The notes below the pieces were generated by a model, which was not told the origin of the DNA, made no database searches, and saw only the letters and a program-made list of their open reading frames with translations. Source: Segnochrobactrum spirostomi (GTDB taxonomy: Bacteria > Pseudomonadota > Alphaproteobacteria > Rhizobiales > Segnochrobactraceae). Taken from it: a stretch of 64,000 nucleotides of DNA. The DNA is taken from positions 2,032,501-2,096,500 of the forward strand of contig NZ_VWNA01000001.1 of NCBI RefSeq assembly GCF_009600605.1, written 5' to 3'. Every line of letters begins with the position of its first letter. Positions within the stretch are counted from its first letter, which is position 1. The translations under genes were made by a program, and so were the position numbers. Of this stretch, positions 46,751-54,762 are shown one piece after another.

Positions 46751-47707
46751 ATGGATCGCCTCGAAGCCATGAAGCTCCTCGTCGCCGTCACGGAGAAGGG
46801 CAGCTTCACCGCGGCGAGCCGCGATCTCCAGGTGCCGCTCGCGACGCTGAGCCGGAAGGTCGCCGACCTCGAAGCCGCCCTCGGCGCCCGCCTTCTCGTG
46901 CGCACCACCCGCACGCTGTCGCTGACCGAGGCGGGAACGGCCTACGTCGCCGCGGCGCGGCGCATTCTGGAGCAGGTCGAGGAGGCCGAACGGACGGCGG
47001 CGGGTGAATTCACCGCACCGCGCGGCGAGCTCGTGCTGACCGCGCCGGTGCTGTTCGGCCGGCTCCACGTGCTCCCGATCGTCGCCGATTTCCTCGCCGC
47101 CTTCGCCGAGATCGACGTCCGCCTGGTGCTCGCCGACCGCAATCTCCGCCTCGTCGACGACCACGTCGACATGGGCGTGCGGATCGGGCCGCTCGCGGAC
47201 AGCACGATGGTCGCGACCCGGATCGGCACGATGCGCACGGTGACCTGCGCCAGCCCCGCCTTCCTCGCCGCTCGGGGACGTCCCGGGCAGCCGGCCGACC
47301 TCACGGCGATGCCGTGCGTCGCCTTCGACGGCCCGATGGCGACGCCCGCCTGGCGCTACCGGATGCCGGACGGCAACCTCGCCGAGATCCCGGTGCGCCC
47401 GCGGCTCTCGGTGACGACGGCGGAGGCGGCGGCCGAGGCGGCCGTGCGCGGCGTCGGCATCACGCGGCTCCTGCATTATCAGGTCGCCGGCGCGGTGGCG
47501 GCGGGCGCCCTCATCCTGCTCCTCGAGCCCTTCGAGCCGGAGCCCTTGCCGGTCCATCTCGTCCACGCCGCGCACGGGCAGATGCCGCTCAAGATGCGCA
47601 GCTTCCTCGATTTCGCCGTGCCCCGCCTGCGCCGCGCCCTGACGCGGCTCGCCCGCGGCAGCGGCGAGCGGGACCCCGCCCTGACGGACGACATCGGAAA
47701 GGCTTGA
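46751..47707 (+). CDS. LysR-family transcriptional regulator
   Basis: This 318-residue regulator has an N-terminal winged helix (MDRLEAMKLLVAVTEKGSFTAASRDLQVPLATLSRKVADLEAALGARLLVRTTRTLSLTEAG in the usual LysR pattern) and a periplasmic-binding-protein-like effector domain. It is divergent from the PPOX/NTF2/hydrolase operon and is likely its regulator by the usual LysR arrangement. The ATG at 46751 follows GGAAGG. The C-terminal 30 residues are Arg-rich and variable. The effector is unknown. Confidence 0.92.
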   Translation: MDRLEAMKLLVAVTEKGSFTAASRDLQVPLATLSRKVADLEAALGARLLVRTTRTLSLTEAGTAYVAAARRILEQVEEAERTAAGEFTAPRGELVLTAPVLFGRLHVLPIVADFLAAFAEIDVRLVLADRNLRLVDDHVDMGVRIGPLADSTMVATRIGTMRTVTCASPAFLAARGRPGQPADLTAMPCVAFDGPMATPAWRYRMPDGNLAEIPVRPRLSVTTAEAAAEAAVRGVGITRLLHYQVAGAVAAGALILLLEPFEPEPLPVHLVHAAHGQMPLKMRSFLDFAVPRLRRALTRLARGSGERDPALTDDIGKA

Positions 47708-47720
47708 TGGGACAGAGTGG

Positions 47721-47807
47721 TGGTGCGGGCGGTCGGACTCGAACCGACATATTCTTTCGAACGGCGGATTTTGAGTCCGCTGCGTCTACCAATTCCGCCA
47801 CGCCCGC
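47721..47807 (-). tRNA. tRNA-Leu (anticodon CAA)
   Basis: The minus-strand sequence folds as a class II tRNA of 87 bases including an encoded 3' CCA. The acceptor arm pairs GCGGGCG with CGCCCGC (47801-47807 with 47725-47731). The anticodon arm is GCGGA-CTCAAAA-TCCGC, giving anticodon CAA. The long variable arm and the T-loop GGTTCGAGTCC are typical of tRNA-Leu. The D-arm reads TGGCGGAATTGGTAGACGC. It lies 14 bases after the convergent LysR gene. Confidence 0.97.
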
Positions 47808-48257
47808 ATGGTCGCGCCGAGGGCTCAAATCACAGCCCCGGAGGCGGTCTCCTGACAGGGCACAGGTGGTAGACCAGACATTTCTGGAAGTCCACCGAAA
47901 CAAGGAGGGACGATCCCGACTACGCCTCTCGGCGGGCACGCACCCTCCCCTGCTAGGGGGAGGGTGAGGCGTCGTGGGGAGAGGTCGAGTGGGCAAGGCC
48001 GAAGGGTGAGCCGGCACCAGAGAGGTCGCGAAGGCAAGCCGCGATGCGGAGCCGATCCGCTTGCGACCCCGAAACGCCCCCCTGGCACGCATCCCGTCAT
48101 TCGGCCGGTGGCCAGGATGCGGCGGCTCAGGCGGGCGAGCCGCCCTCGCCGCCCCCCGATTACGCGCCGTCCGCGCTGCTGTGCGCTTGACAGCGGGCGA
48201 GGCGTTCCTTTCAAGCTGCCCGCACATTGGGCTCCACCGGGAGAGTGACGTGACGCG
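47808..48257. other. Intergenic region between tRNA-Leu and aroK
   Basis: This stretch of about 450 bases holds the promoter for tRNA-Leu (minus strand) and presumably for the aroK operon. It contains a palindromic repeat at 47941-47966 related to the pair at 52.8 kb. No gene is supported; open frames here have no ribosome sites. Confidence 0.5.
47941..47966. repeat. REP-like palindromic hairpin (third copy)
   Basis: The arms CACCCTCCCC and GGGGAGGGTG around TGCTAG form a near-perfect hairpin. It shares the ACCCTCCCCTGC(C/T)AGGGG core with the two elements at 52753-52908, so it is a dispersed repeat. Downstream bases diverge, so only the first hairpin of the element is kept. Confidence 0.65.
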
Positions 48258-48275
48258 ATGGAAGGGAGCGGGGCG

Positions 48276-48896
48276 ATGAACGCCGCCCCGCTTGTGCCGG
48301 GAGAAACCGCCCGCGCGATCGGGCGCTGGCTGAACAGCCGCTCCCTCGTCCTCGTCGGCATGCCGGGCGCCGGCAAGACCACGATCGGCCGCCGGCTCGC
48401 CCAGGCGCTCGGCCTCTCCTTCGTCGACGCCGATCAGGAGATCGAGCGCGCCGCGGCGATGCCGATTCCGGAGATCTTCGCCATCCACGGCGAGCCCGCC
48501 TTCCGTGACGGCGAAAAGCGGGTGATCGCCCGCCTCCTCGACGAGGGGCCGAGCGTTCTCGCGACCGGCGGCGGCGCCTTCATGGCCGAGGAGACTCGCG
48601 CCGCGATCCGCGACAAGGGCGTCTCGATCTGGCTCAAGGCGGATTTCGACACCCTCTATGCCCGCGTCCGCCGCAAGAGCGGCCGCCCGCTGCTCAACAC
48701 CGCCGATCCCGAGGCGACCCTGCGCGCCCTTCTCGAAAAGCGCGACCCGGTGTTCGCCCAAGCCGACCTCGTGGTCCGCTCCCTCGACGCCCCCCACGAT
48801 CATGTGGTGCAGGCTTTGATCGATGCCCTCGCCGCCCGCGTCGCGGCGGAGACGGCGCCAGCCGAAGCCGTCGCGCCCCCGGAGATTGCCCCGTGA
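48276..48896 (+). CDS. aroK: Shikimate kinase
   Basis: This 206-residue enzyme (from this start) phosphorylates shikimate with ATP in chorismate biosynthesis. The P-loop GMPGAGKTTIG, the shikimate-binding DADQEIERAA, the GGGAFM motif and the lid arginine in KSGRPLLN are all present. The ATG at 48276 has GGGAG at about eight bases; an in-frame ATG at 48258 is the alternative. The stop overlaps the aroB GTG start, the standard alphaproteobacterial aroK-aroB arrangement. Confidence 0.95.
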   Translation: MNAAPLVPGETARAIGRWLNSRSLVLVGMPGAGKTTIGRRLAQALGLSFVDADQEIERAAAMPIPEIFAIHGEPAFRDGEKRVIARLLDEGPSVLATGGGAFMAEETRAAIRDKGVSIWLKADFDTLYARVRRKSGRPLLNTADPEATLRALLEKRDPVFAQADLVVRSLDAPHDHVVQALIDALAARVAAETAPAEAVAPPEIAP

Positions 48897-50041
48897 CCGC
48901 TTCCCCCGCGCCCCTCGCCACCGACGGTGCCCCGCTCGTCGTGCCCGTGCCGCTCGCCGGCAAGGCCTACGATATCCTGATCGGTCCGGGCCTCGTCGCC
49001 CGCGCCGGTGCCGAGATCGCCGCGCGCTTCGGCGCGGTCGCGGTCACCATCGTCACCGACGAGGCGGTGGCCGCACATCATCTCGGCCCCCTCGCCGAGA
49101 GCTTCGCCGCGGCCGGCCTCGCCCATGAGAGCGTCGTGCTGCCGCCCGGCGAGCAGACCAAGAGCTTCGCCTCGCTCGAGCACGTCGTCGATGCCGTCCT
49201 CGCCCAGCGGCGCGAACGCGGCGACCTCGTCGTCGCCCTCGGCGGCGGCGTGATCGGCGACCTCGCCGGCTTCGTCGCGGCGATCGTCCGGCGCGGCATG
49301 CGCTTCGTCCAGATCCCGACGACGCTGCTCTCCCAGGTCGATTCCTCGGTCGGCGGCAAGACCGGCATCAACACGCCGCGCGGCAAGAACCTGGTCGGCG
49401 CCTTCCACCAGCCGAGCCTGGTGCTCGCGGACACCGCGACGCTCACCACGCTGTCGCCCCGGCATGTGCGCGCCGGCTATGCCGAGATCGCCAAATACGG
49501 CCTGATCGACGATCCCGATTTGTTCGCCTGGCTCGAGGCGAACCACGGCGCCGTGACCGGGCTCGACCCGGCCGCGCTCGCCCACGCGGTGGCGGCGAGC
49601 TGCCGGGCGAAGGCCCGGGTCGTCGTCGAGGACGAGTTCGAGACCGAGGGCGCCCGCGCCCTCCTCAATCTCGGCCACACCTTCGGCCACGCGCTGGAGA
49701 CGGCGACCGGCTACGGCGAGCGGCTGATCCACGGCGAGGCGGTGGCGATCGGCGTCGCCCTCGCCTTCCGCTTTTCCGCGCAGCTCGGCCTCTGCCCGCC
49801 GGAGGATGCCGCCCGCGTCGCCGCGCACCTTCACGCCGCCGGCCTGCCGACCCGGCTTTCCGACGTGCCGGGCGACCTGCCGGACGATGCCGCCTTGGTC
49901 GCCCTGATGGCCCAGGACAAGAAGGTGAAGCGCGGCAAGCTCACCTTCATCCTGGCGCGCGGCATCGGCCAGAGCTTCATCGCCAACGACGTCGATCCGG
50001 CGGCGGTGACGGCCTTCCTCGGCACCGAACGGGGGCGCTGA
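48893..50041 (+). CDS. aroB: 3-dehydroquinate synthase
   Basis: AroB (382 aa) converts DAHP to 3-dehydroquinate, the second step of the shikimate pathway, using NAD and a divalent metal. Key motifs are GGGVIGDLAGFVAAIVRRG, QVDSSVGGKTGIN, AEIAKYGLI and NLGHTFGHALE, with metal ligands Glu and His in the last two. A GTG start at 48893 overlaps the aroK stop. The CorC-like gene begins at its last base. Length and motifs are normal. Confidence 0.97.
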   Translation: MTASPAPLATDGAPLVVPVPLAGKAYDILIGPGLVARAGAEIAARFGAVAVTIVTDEAVAAHHLGPLAESFAAAGLAHESVVLPPGEQTKSFASLEHVVDAVLAQRRERGDLVVALGGGVIGDLAGFVAAIVRRGMRFVQIPTTLLSQVDSSVGGKTGINTPRGKNLVGAFHQPSLVLADTATLTTLSPRHVRAGYAEIAKYGLIDDPDLFAWLEANHGAVTGLDPAALAHAVAASCRAKARVVVEDEFETEGARALLNLGHTFGHALETATGYGERLIHGEAVAIGVALAFRFSAQLGLCPPEDAARVAAHLHAAGLPTRLSDVPGDLPDDAALVALMAQDKKVKRGKLTFILARGIGQSFIANDVDPAAVTAFLGTERGR

Positions 50042-50940
50042 TGGGACCCGGGCTCGCCGTCGCGCTCGCCGCGGTCGCAGCCCTCGCCATCACCCTCGCG
50101 TCGGCCGGCGCGGGGCGCCTGCTCCGCGACCGCGCGAAAAGGCGGCGGCGGGCCGCCCCGGATCTTCCGCCCGCCCCGGGACCCGAACGCGCCGAGGACG
50201 CCCCGCCCCTGATGCCGACACGGCTCGACGCGCTCTCCCGTCTCGACGACCTCACCGTCGGCGAGGCGATGGTCCACCGCACCAACATGCAGCTCGTCAA
50301 CGCCGACGATCCGCCGGCCCGCATCGTCGAGGAGGCGCTGGCGAGCCCCTATACCCGGCTGCCCCTGTGGCGCGGCGAGCCGGAAAACATCGTCGGCGTG
50401 CTCCACGCCAAGGATCTCTTCCGCGCCTATCACGCGGTCGGCGGCGATCTCGCCCGCCTCGATCCAGTGCGCCATGCGGCGCCGCCCTGGTTCGTGCCGG
50501 ATCACGTCAGCCTACGCGATCAGCTCAACGCCTTCCTCAAGCGCAAGAACCACTTCGCCATCGTCGTCGATGAATATGGGGAGGTGATGGGCCTCCTTAC
50601 CCTGGAGGACATCCTCGAGGAGATCGTGGGCGACATCGCCGACGAGCACGATCCCGTCGTGCTCGGCGTGCGCCCGGACCCGGACGGCTCGGTGACGGTC
50701 GACGGCGGCGTGCCGATCCGCGATCTGAACCGGACCCTCGGCTGGCACCTGCCGGACGGCGAGGCGACCACGCTCGCCGGCCTCGTCATCCACGAAGCCC
50801 GCATGATCCCCGAGGAGCGGCAGGCCTTCACCTTCCACGGCTTCCGCTTTCTGGTGCTGAAGCGGGACCGCAACCGCTTGGCGCTGATCCGCATCACGCC
50901 GGTCGCCGGCGACGCCCCGCTGCCGGCCCGCCGGGGCTGA
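50041..50940 (+). CDS. CorC/HlyC-family CBS-domain protein lacking the CNNM membrane domain
   Basis: This 299-residue protein has two CBS domains at about residues 70-190 (GEAMVHRTNMQLVNADDPP, then NHFAIVVDEYGEVMGLLTLEDILEEIVGDI) and a C-terminal CorC_HlyC domain at 205-290. Proteins in this position after aroB usually carry an N-terminal CNNM (DUF21) transporter domain and are over 400 residues. Here only one short hydrophobic helix (about residues 4-24) is followed by an Arg-rich linker. It therefore resembles E. coli CorC/YbeX. A role in Mg/Co homeostasis or ribosome maintenance is possible but unproven. Confidence 0.88.
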   Translation: MGPGLAVALAAVAALAITLASAGAGRLLRDRAKRRRRAAPDLPPAPGPERAEDAPPLMPTRLDALSRLDDLTVGEAMVHRTNMQLVNADDPPARIVEEALASPYTRLPLWRGEPENIVGVLHAKDLFRAYHAVGGDLARLDPVRHAAPPWFVPDHVSLRDQLNAFLKRKNHFAIVVDEYGEVMGLLTLEDILEEIVGDIADEHDPVVLGVRPDPDGSVTVDGGVPIRDLNRTLGWHLPDGEATTLAGLVIHEARMIPEERQAFTFHGFRFLVLKRDRNRLALIRITPVAGDAPLPARRG

Positions 50941-50954
50941 GGCAAAGCCGGCGC

Positions 50955-51428
50955 TCAGGCGCGTTCCGGCGCGGACTCGATCGCGACGATCTCGGCCGGC
51001 CCGGCCGGCAGCGTCACCTCGTCGCCGATCTCGCGGCCCATCAGCCGGCGGGCGACCGGGGCGGTCCAGCCGATGCGGCCGGCGGTCGGGTCGGCCTCGT
51101 CCTCGCCGACGATGCGGAAGGTGCGCCGGGCGCCGGCCTCCGTCTCGACCGTGACGGCGACGCCGAAGGTCACGGCGGCGCCGCCCGGCGGATCGACCGG
51201 CTCAGCATTGGCGCGGCGCGTCGTCCAATAACGCAGATCCCGCGAGGCCCGGGCGATGCCGGCCCGGTCGCCGGCGGCGGTCGCGCTCGTCAGCGCCTCG
51301 CGGCCCGCCGCGATCTCGGCCTCGATCAAAGCGAGGCCGCGGCGGGTGACGAGGTTGCGCTCGGGGCTGACCGGGCGCTCCGGCAGATCCTCGGCGCCGT
51401 CGGATTCCTTGACGAAGGCACGACTCAT
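50955..51428 (-). CDS. GreA/GreB-family transcription elongation factor, atypical
   Basis: This 157-residue protein has the two-part Gre layout: an N-terminal coiled-coil region (NLVTRRGLALIEAEIAAGREAL, then GDRAGIARASRDLRYWTTRRANAE) and a C-terminal FKBP-like domain (GVAVTVETEAGARRTFRIVGEDEADPTAGRIGWTAPVARRLMGREIGDEV). The acidic D-x2-E tip that stimulates RNA polymerase cleavage in GreA (GDLKEN in E. coli) reads GDRAGI, so the glutamate is missing and cleavage stimulation is doubtful. It may instead modulate or inhibit polymerase, like Gfh1 or Rnk. Convergent with the corC-like gene. Confidence 0.85.
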   Translation of the reverse strand: MSRAFVKESDGAEDLPERPVSPERNLVTRRGLALIEAEIAAGREALTSATAAGDRAGIARASRDLRYWTTRRANAEPVDPPGGAAVTFGVAVTVETEAGARRTFRIVGEDEADPTAGRIGWTAPVARRLMGREIGDEVTLPAGPAEIVAIESAPERA

Positions 51429-51752
51429 CGGTCCATCCCTGATGGCGGCGGCCGCGGGCCGCGGGCCGGTCTCGTGTCCAGAGTGTCTTGCATCGAATGT
51501 CGCGCGCCCGGGCGGATCGACGTCCCGGGCGACCTCTCCCTGTAACACGCTCCCCTGAGCCGGCTCAACGTTACCACCCGTGCTGGCTGTAGGACCGGGC
51601 GGCCGCGCGCCGCGAGACGGCACGCCGGGGGCGGTGGTCACGAACGCCGGCAGAGAGGCCGGCAAGGAACGCTGGCAAGGAACGCTGGAAAGAGGGCGCC
51701 GCTTACCCTTAAGAAGAAGGCGGCGCCCTTGTTCCTCCCTCCCCCCGCTTCG
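51429..51752. other. Intergenic region with 13-base tandem repeat and hairpin
   Basis: This gap separates the divergent GreA-like and AEC transporter genes. GGCAAGGAACGCT is repeated twice in tandem at 51661-51686. An inverted repeat GGGCGCCGC (51694-51702) with GCGGCGCCC (51720-51728) lies 24 bases before the AEC start and could sequester its ribosome site. No gene is seen. Confidence 0.55.
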
Positions 51753-52711
51753 ATGTCCTTTTCCGCCGTTCTCGTTCTGCTCGTGCCGGTGTTCGGCCTG
51801 ATGGGCCTCGGCTGGGCCGCCGCGGCGAGCCGCACGCTGCCGGTGTCGGTGGGCGACGCGCTCGGGAGCTATGCGGCGACGATCGCGCTGCCCGTTCTCC
51901 TGTTCCGCGCGCTCGCCACGGCGCACTTCCCCCCGGTCTCGCCGTGGCCGCTGTGGATCACCTACTTCACCGGGGTCACCGTCGCCTGGGGCTCGGCCAT
52001 CTCGCCTATCGCCGACTCTTCAAGGGCGACGCCCGGCTCGGCATCGTCGCCGGCGTCTCCTCGGCCTTTTCCAACACCGCGATGATCGGCATCCCCCTCG
52101 TCTTCACGGCCTATGGGCCGCGGGGCGACGCACCGCTCCTTTTTCTGCTCTCCATCCACCTGCCGGTGATGACGATCGCGGCGACCTTGATGTTCGAGCG
52201 CATCGAGATGGCCGAGGCGGGCCACGGGCGGATGCCGTGGGGCCATTTCGCCCGTCGCGTCTCCCTCAACATCGTGCGCAACCCGATCGCGATCGGCATC
52301 GCGGCCGGCGCCCTCGCCCGCTGGGCCGGCCTCTCCCTCGACGGCCCGTTCGGCACCATCGTGCGCGAGCTCGCCGACACCGCGGTGCCGTGCGCCCTGT
52401 TTGCGCTCGGCATGAGCCTCAAGCGCTACGGCCTGCGCGACCATCTCGGCGCGAGCAGCGTCATCGTCGTCCTGAAGCTCGTGGTGATGCCGGCCGTGGT
52501 GCTGGTGATGGCGCGCTACGTGTTCGGCCTGCCGCCGGTGTGGACGGGCGTCGCGACCGTGGTCGCCGGGGCCTCCACCGGGGTCAACGCCTACCTGATC
52601 GCGAGCCGCGCCGGCGCCGGCGTCGGCCTCGCCTGCAACGCCATCACCCTCTCCACCGTCGCCGCCACCCTGACGACCGGCTTCTGGCTCTCGCTCGCCG
52701 GAGGTGGGTGA
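51753..52711 (+). pseudogene. AEC-family transporter (auxin efflux carrier-like), one-base frameshift
   Basis: The first 80 residues (MSFSAVLVLLVPVFGLMGLGW..., YFTGVTVAWG) and the remainder (LGHLAYRRLFKGDARLGIVAGVSSAFSNTAMIGIPLV onward) are in different frames. One extra G in the GGGG run at 51988-51991 restores a 319-residue, ten-helix AEC permease of normal length. The AEC signature SAFSNTAMIGIPL and the C-terminal VVAGASTGVNAYLIA are intact. Family members are malonate, amino-acid or other organic-anion carriers; substrate unknown. Either a sequencing error or a recent mutation; the coding quality after the break is intact. Confidence 0.88.
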
Positions 52712-52719
52712 GGGGGACG

Positions 52720-52749
52720 CCGTGCTTTGCGGGACACCGTGCTTTGCGG
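52720..52749 (+). repeat. Two tandem copies of CCGTGCTTTGCGG
   Basis: The 13-mer occurs at 52720-52732 and 52737-52749, with a 17-base period, directly after the AEC transporter stop and before the palindromic element pair. It may be part of the same repeat-rich patch. Function unknown. Confidence 0.5.
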
Positions 52750-52752
52750 CGG

Positions 52753-52908
52753 CCACCCCACCCCGGCGCTCCGCGCCGACCCTCCCCCTGGCAGGGGAGG
52801 GTGGGGCGCCGTGTTTGAATTGGCAGCCTGCTCAAACATTTAAGTGGGAGCACCCACCCTCCCCTGCCAGGGGAGGGTCGGCGGCCGAAGGCCGGCGGGG
52901 TGGGGTGC
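52753..52908. repeat. Inverted pair of REP-like palindromic elements
   Basis: Two near-identical elements face each other: one at about 52753-52806, the other at about 52851-52908, reversed. Each carries a hairpin with arms ACCCTCCCC and GGGGAGGGT around TGCCA, next to a second hairpin (CGGCGGCC/GGCCGGCG-like in one, CGGCGCTCC/GCGCCG-like in the other) and a GGGGTGGGG tail. A 40-base AT-richer spacer separates them. The pair forms a large cruciform or RNA structure between the AEC transporter and the convergent gluQ gene, and resembles dispersed REP/BIME arrangements. Confidence 0.75.
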
Positions 52909-52950
52909 GGGCCACAAACACGCCGCCCACCGCCCGCCGCATACACCCCC

Positions 52951-53850
52951 TCACAGCCCCACCATCGCCCGCACCTCCGCCGCCGTGAGGCCGGCGGCGC
53001 GCAGGGCGGCGAGGCTGGTGTCGCCGCGGGATTTCGAGAGCTTGCGGCCGTCGTCGCCGAGAATCAGGCGATGGTGGTGATAGAGGGACGCCGGCAGGCC
53101 GAGCAGGGCCTGAAGCAGGCGGTGGACGCTCGTGGCGGCGAAGAGATCGCGTCCGCGGACGACGTGGGTGACACCCTGAAGGGCGTCGTCGACCACGACG
53201 GAGAGGTGGTAGCTCGTCGGCACCTCCTTGCGGGCGAGCACGACGGGCCCCCACGCGGCCGGATCGGCGGCGATCCGCCCCGTCTCGCCGTGCGGCCCCG
53301 CGCCGGTCTCGTCCCAGAAGAGAGCTTCGCCCCCCGCGCCGCCGAGGCGGGCGAGCGCCGCCGGGAGGTCGAGCCGCAGAGCGCTCGGCGCGCCGAGCCG
53401 ACGTCGCGACGCGATCTCGTCGGCCGGGAGCATCGCCGCATCCCCGGGAAAGAGCGGCGCGCCGTCCGGATCGCGAGGCACGCTCTCGCCCGTCCCCGCC
53501 GCCGCGGCCGCCCACTCGGCGATCTCGCGGCGCGTCGCATAGGAGGGCGCGACGACGCCCAGGGCCGAAAGTCGGTCGAGGGCAGCGCGATAGGCGTCGA
53601 AATGCTCCGATTGCCGGCGCACCGGGCTCTCCCACGTGAGGCCGAGCCAGGCGAGGTCCTCGTAGATGCCGGCCTCGAATTCGGGCCGTGTCCGCGTTCC
53701 GTCGATATCCTCGATACGCAGCAGGAAACGGCCGCCGGCGGCGCGCGCCATCTCGGCGTTGAGGAGAGCGGAGAGCGCGTGGCCGAGGTGGAGCCGGCCG
53801 TTCGGGCTCGGCGCGAAACGGAAGACGGGTGGCGGCGGCGAATCTGGCAT
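52951..53850 (-). CDS. gluQ: Glutamyl-Q tRNA(Asp) synthetase
   Basis: GluQ-RS (299 aa) is a shortened glutamyl-tRNA synthetase without an anticodon-binding domain; it attaches glutamate to queuosine in tRNA(Asp). The class I motifs are RFAPSPNGRLHLGHA and KLSKS, and LLRIEDIDGTR binds the amino acid. In E. coli the enzyme has a zinc site of cysteines in the YPCFCTR region; here that stretch reads VAPSYATRREI and the whole protein has no cysteine, so it is a zinc-free variant. The start ATG at 53850 gives normal length. Convergent repeats follow it. Confidence 0.93.
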   Translation of the reverse strand: MPDSPPPPVFRFAPSPNGRLHLGHALSALLNAEMARAAGGRFLLRIEDIDGTRTRPEFEAGIYEDLAWLGLTWESPVRRQSEHFDAYRAALDRLSALGVVAPSYATRREIAEWAAAAAGTGESVPRDPDGAPLFPGDAAMLPADEIASRRRLGAPSALRLDLPAALARLGGAGGEALFWDETGAGPHGETGRIAADPAAWGPVVLARKEVPTSYHLSVVVDDALQGVTHVVRGRDLFAATSVHRLLQALLGLPASLYHHHRLILGDDGRKLSKSRGDTSLAALRAAGLTAAEVRAMVGL

Positions 53851-53928
53851 GATGGCCCGAGCATAGGCCGGGCCGCGGCGGCCGCCAAAGCCACCTGAAC
53901 CGCGCGCCTCACGAACCGGGAGACCCTT

Positions 53929-54606
53929 ATGCCGGCGCCGCTGCCGATCATCGACACGGACGCCGACGTCGCCCGCGGACTCGCCGAACTCCTCATCCTC
54001 GATCCGCGCCTCGTTCCGATCGCGGACGCGGCCGGCCCCCTGCCCTTGCGCCGCCTCGCACCCGGGTTTGCCGGGCTCGCCCGCATCGTCGTCGGCCAGC
54101 AGCTTTCGACGGCGAGCGCCGCGGCGATCTGGCGCCGGCTCGAGGCGGCCGGCGGCGACCGGGCCGAGGGTTATGCCGCGCTCGACGAGCCGACGCTCAG
54201 GGCCTGCGGTCTCTCGACCGCCAAGATCGCGACGCTCGGGCCGATCGCGGCGGCCGAGCAGGCGGGGGACCTCGACCTCGCCGGGCTCGCGACGGTTCCC
54301 GATGCGGAGGCGCGGGCGACCCTCGCCCGTTTTCGCGGCATCGGGCCATGGACGGCCGACGTCTTCCTCCTGTTCTGCGTCGGCCACGCCGACGTCTTCC
54401 CCGTCGGCGACCTCGCGCTGCGCATCGCGGTCGGCGACGCCCTCGACGCGCCGCTGCGGGACGATCCCCGGGCGGTGGCGGCGATCGCGGCGCGCTGGTC
54501 GCCCTGGCGGAGCATCGCGGCCCGCCTGTTCTGGGCTTTCTACCGGGCGCGCCGCCCCGGCCGCGACGGCCTGCCGATCGACGCCGCGGCGGCCACCCCA
54601 CGCTGA
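53929..54606 (+). CDS. DNA-3-methyladenine glycosylase II (AlkA-like)
   Basis: This 225-residue HhH-GPD glycosylase removes alkylated bases. The helix-hairpin-helix is LARFRGIGPWTADVFLLF and the catalytic aspartate is in FPVGDLALR. The earlier block GFAGLARIVVGQQLSTASAAAIWRRLE, with VVGQQLS, is a family hallmark. It lacks the N-terminal AlkA regulatory-like domain, as do many alphaproteobacterial members. The start is ATG 53929. Monocistronic, divergent from gluQ. Confidence 0.92.
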   Translation: MPAPLPIIDTDADVARGLAELLILDPRLVPIADAAGPLPLRRLAPGFAGLARIVVGQQLSTASAAAIWRRLEAAGGDRAEGYAALDEPTLRACGLSTAKIATLGPIAAAEQAGDLDLAGLATVPDAEARATLARFRGIGPWTADVFLLFCVGHADVFPVGDLALRIAVGDALDAPLRDDPRAVAAIAARWSPWRSIAARLFWAFYRARRPGRDGLPIDAAAATPR

Positions 54607-54762
54607 TTCGCGGCCGCCGCCACGCCGAAATCGGCACGCGCCGGGCCGCGGTTCCGCCGGCTCACGAAATAGCTTTGCCTCGCCAAGGTTTTACCGGAGC
54701 GGCCATATTGCCGCGTCCGTGCAGGGACCGTCTTCACACGGCTGACACCTTGGCTTTACACT

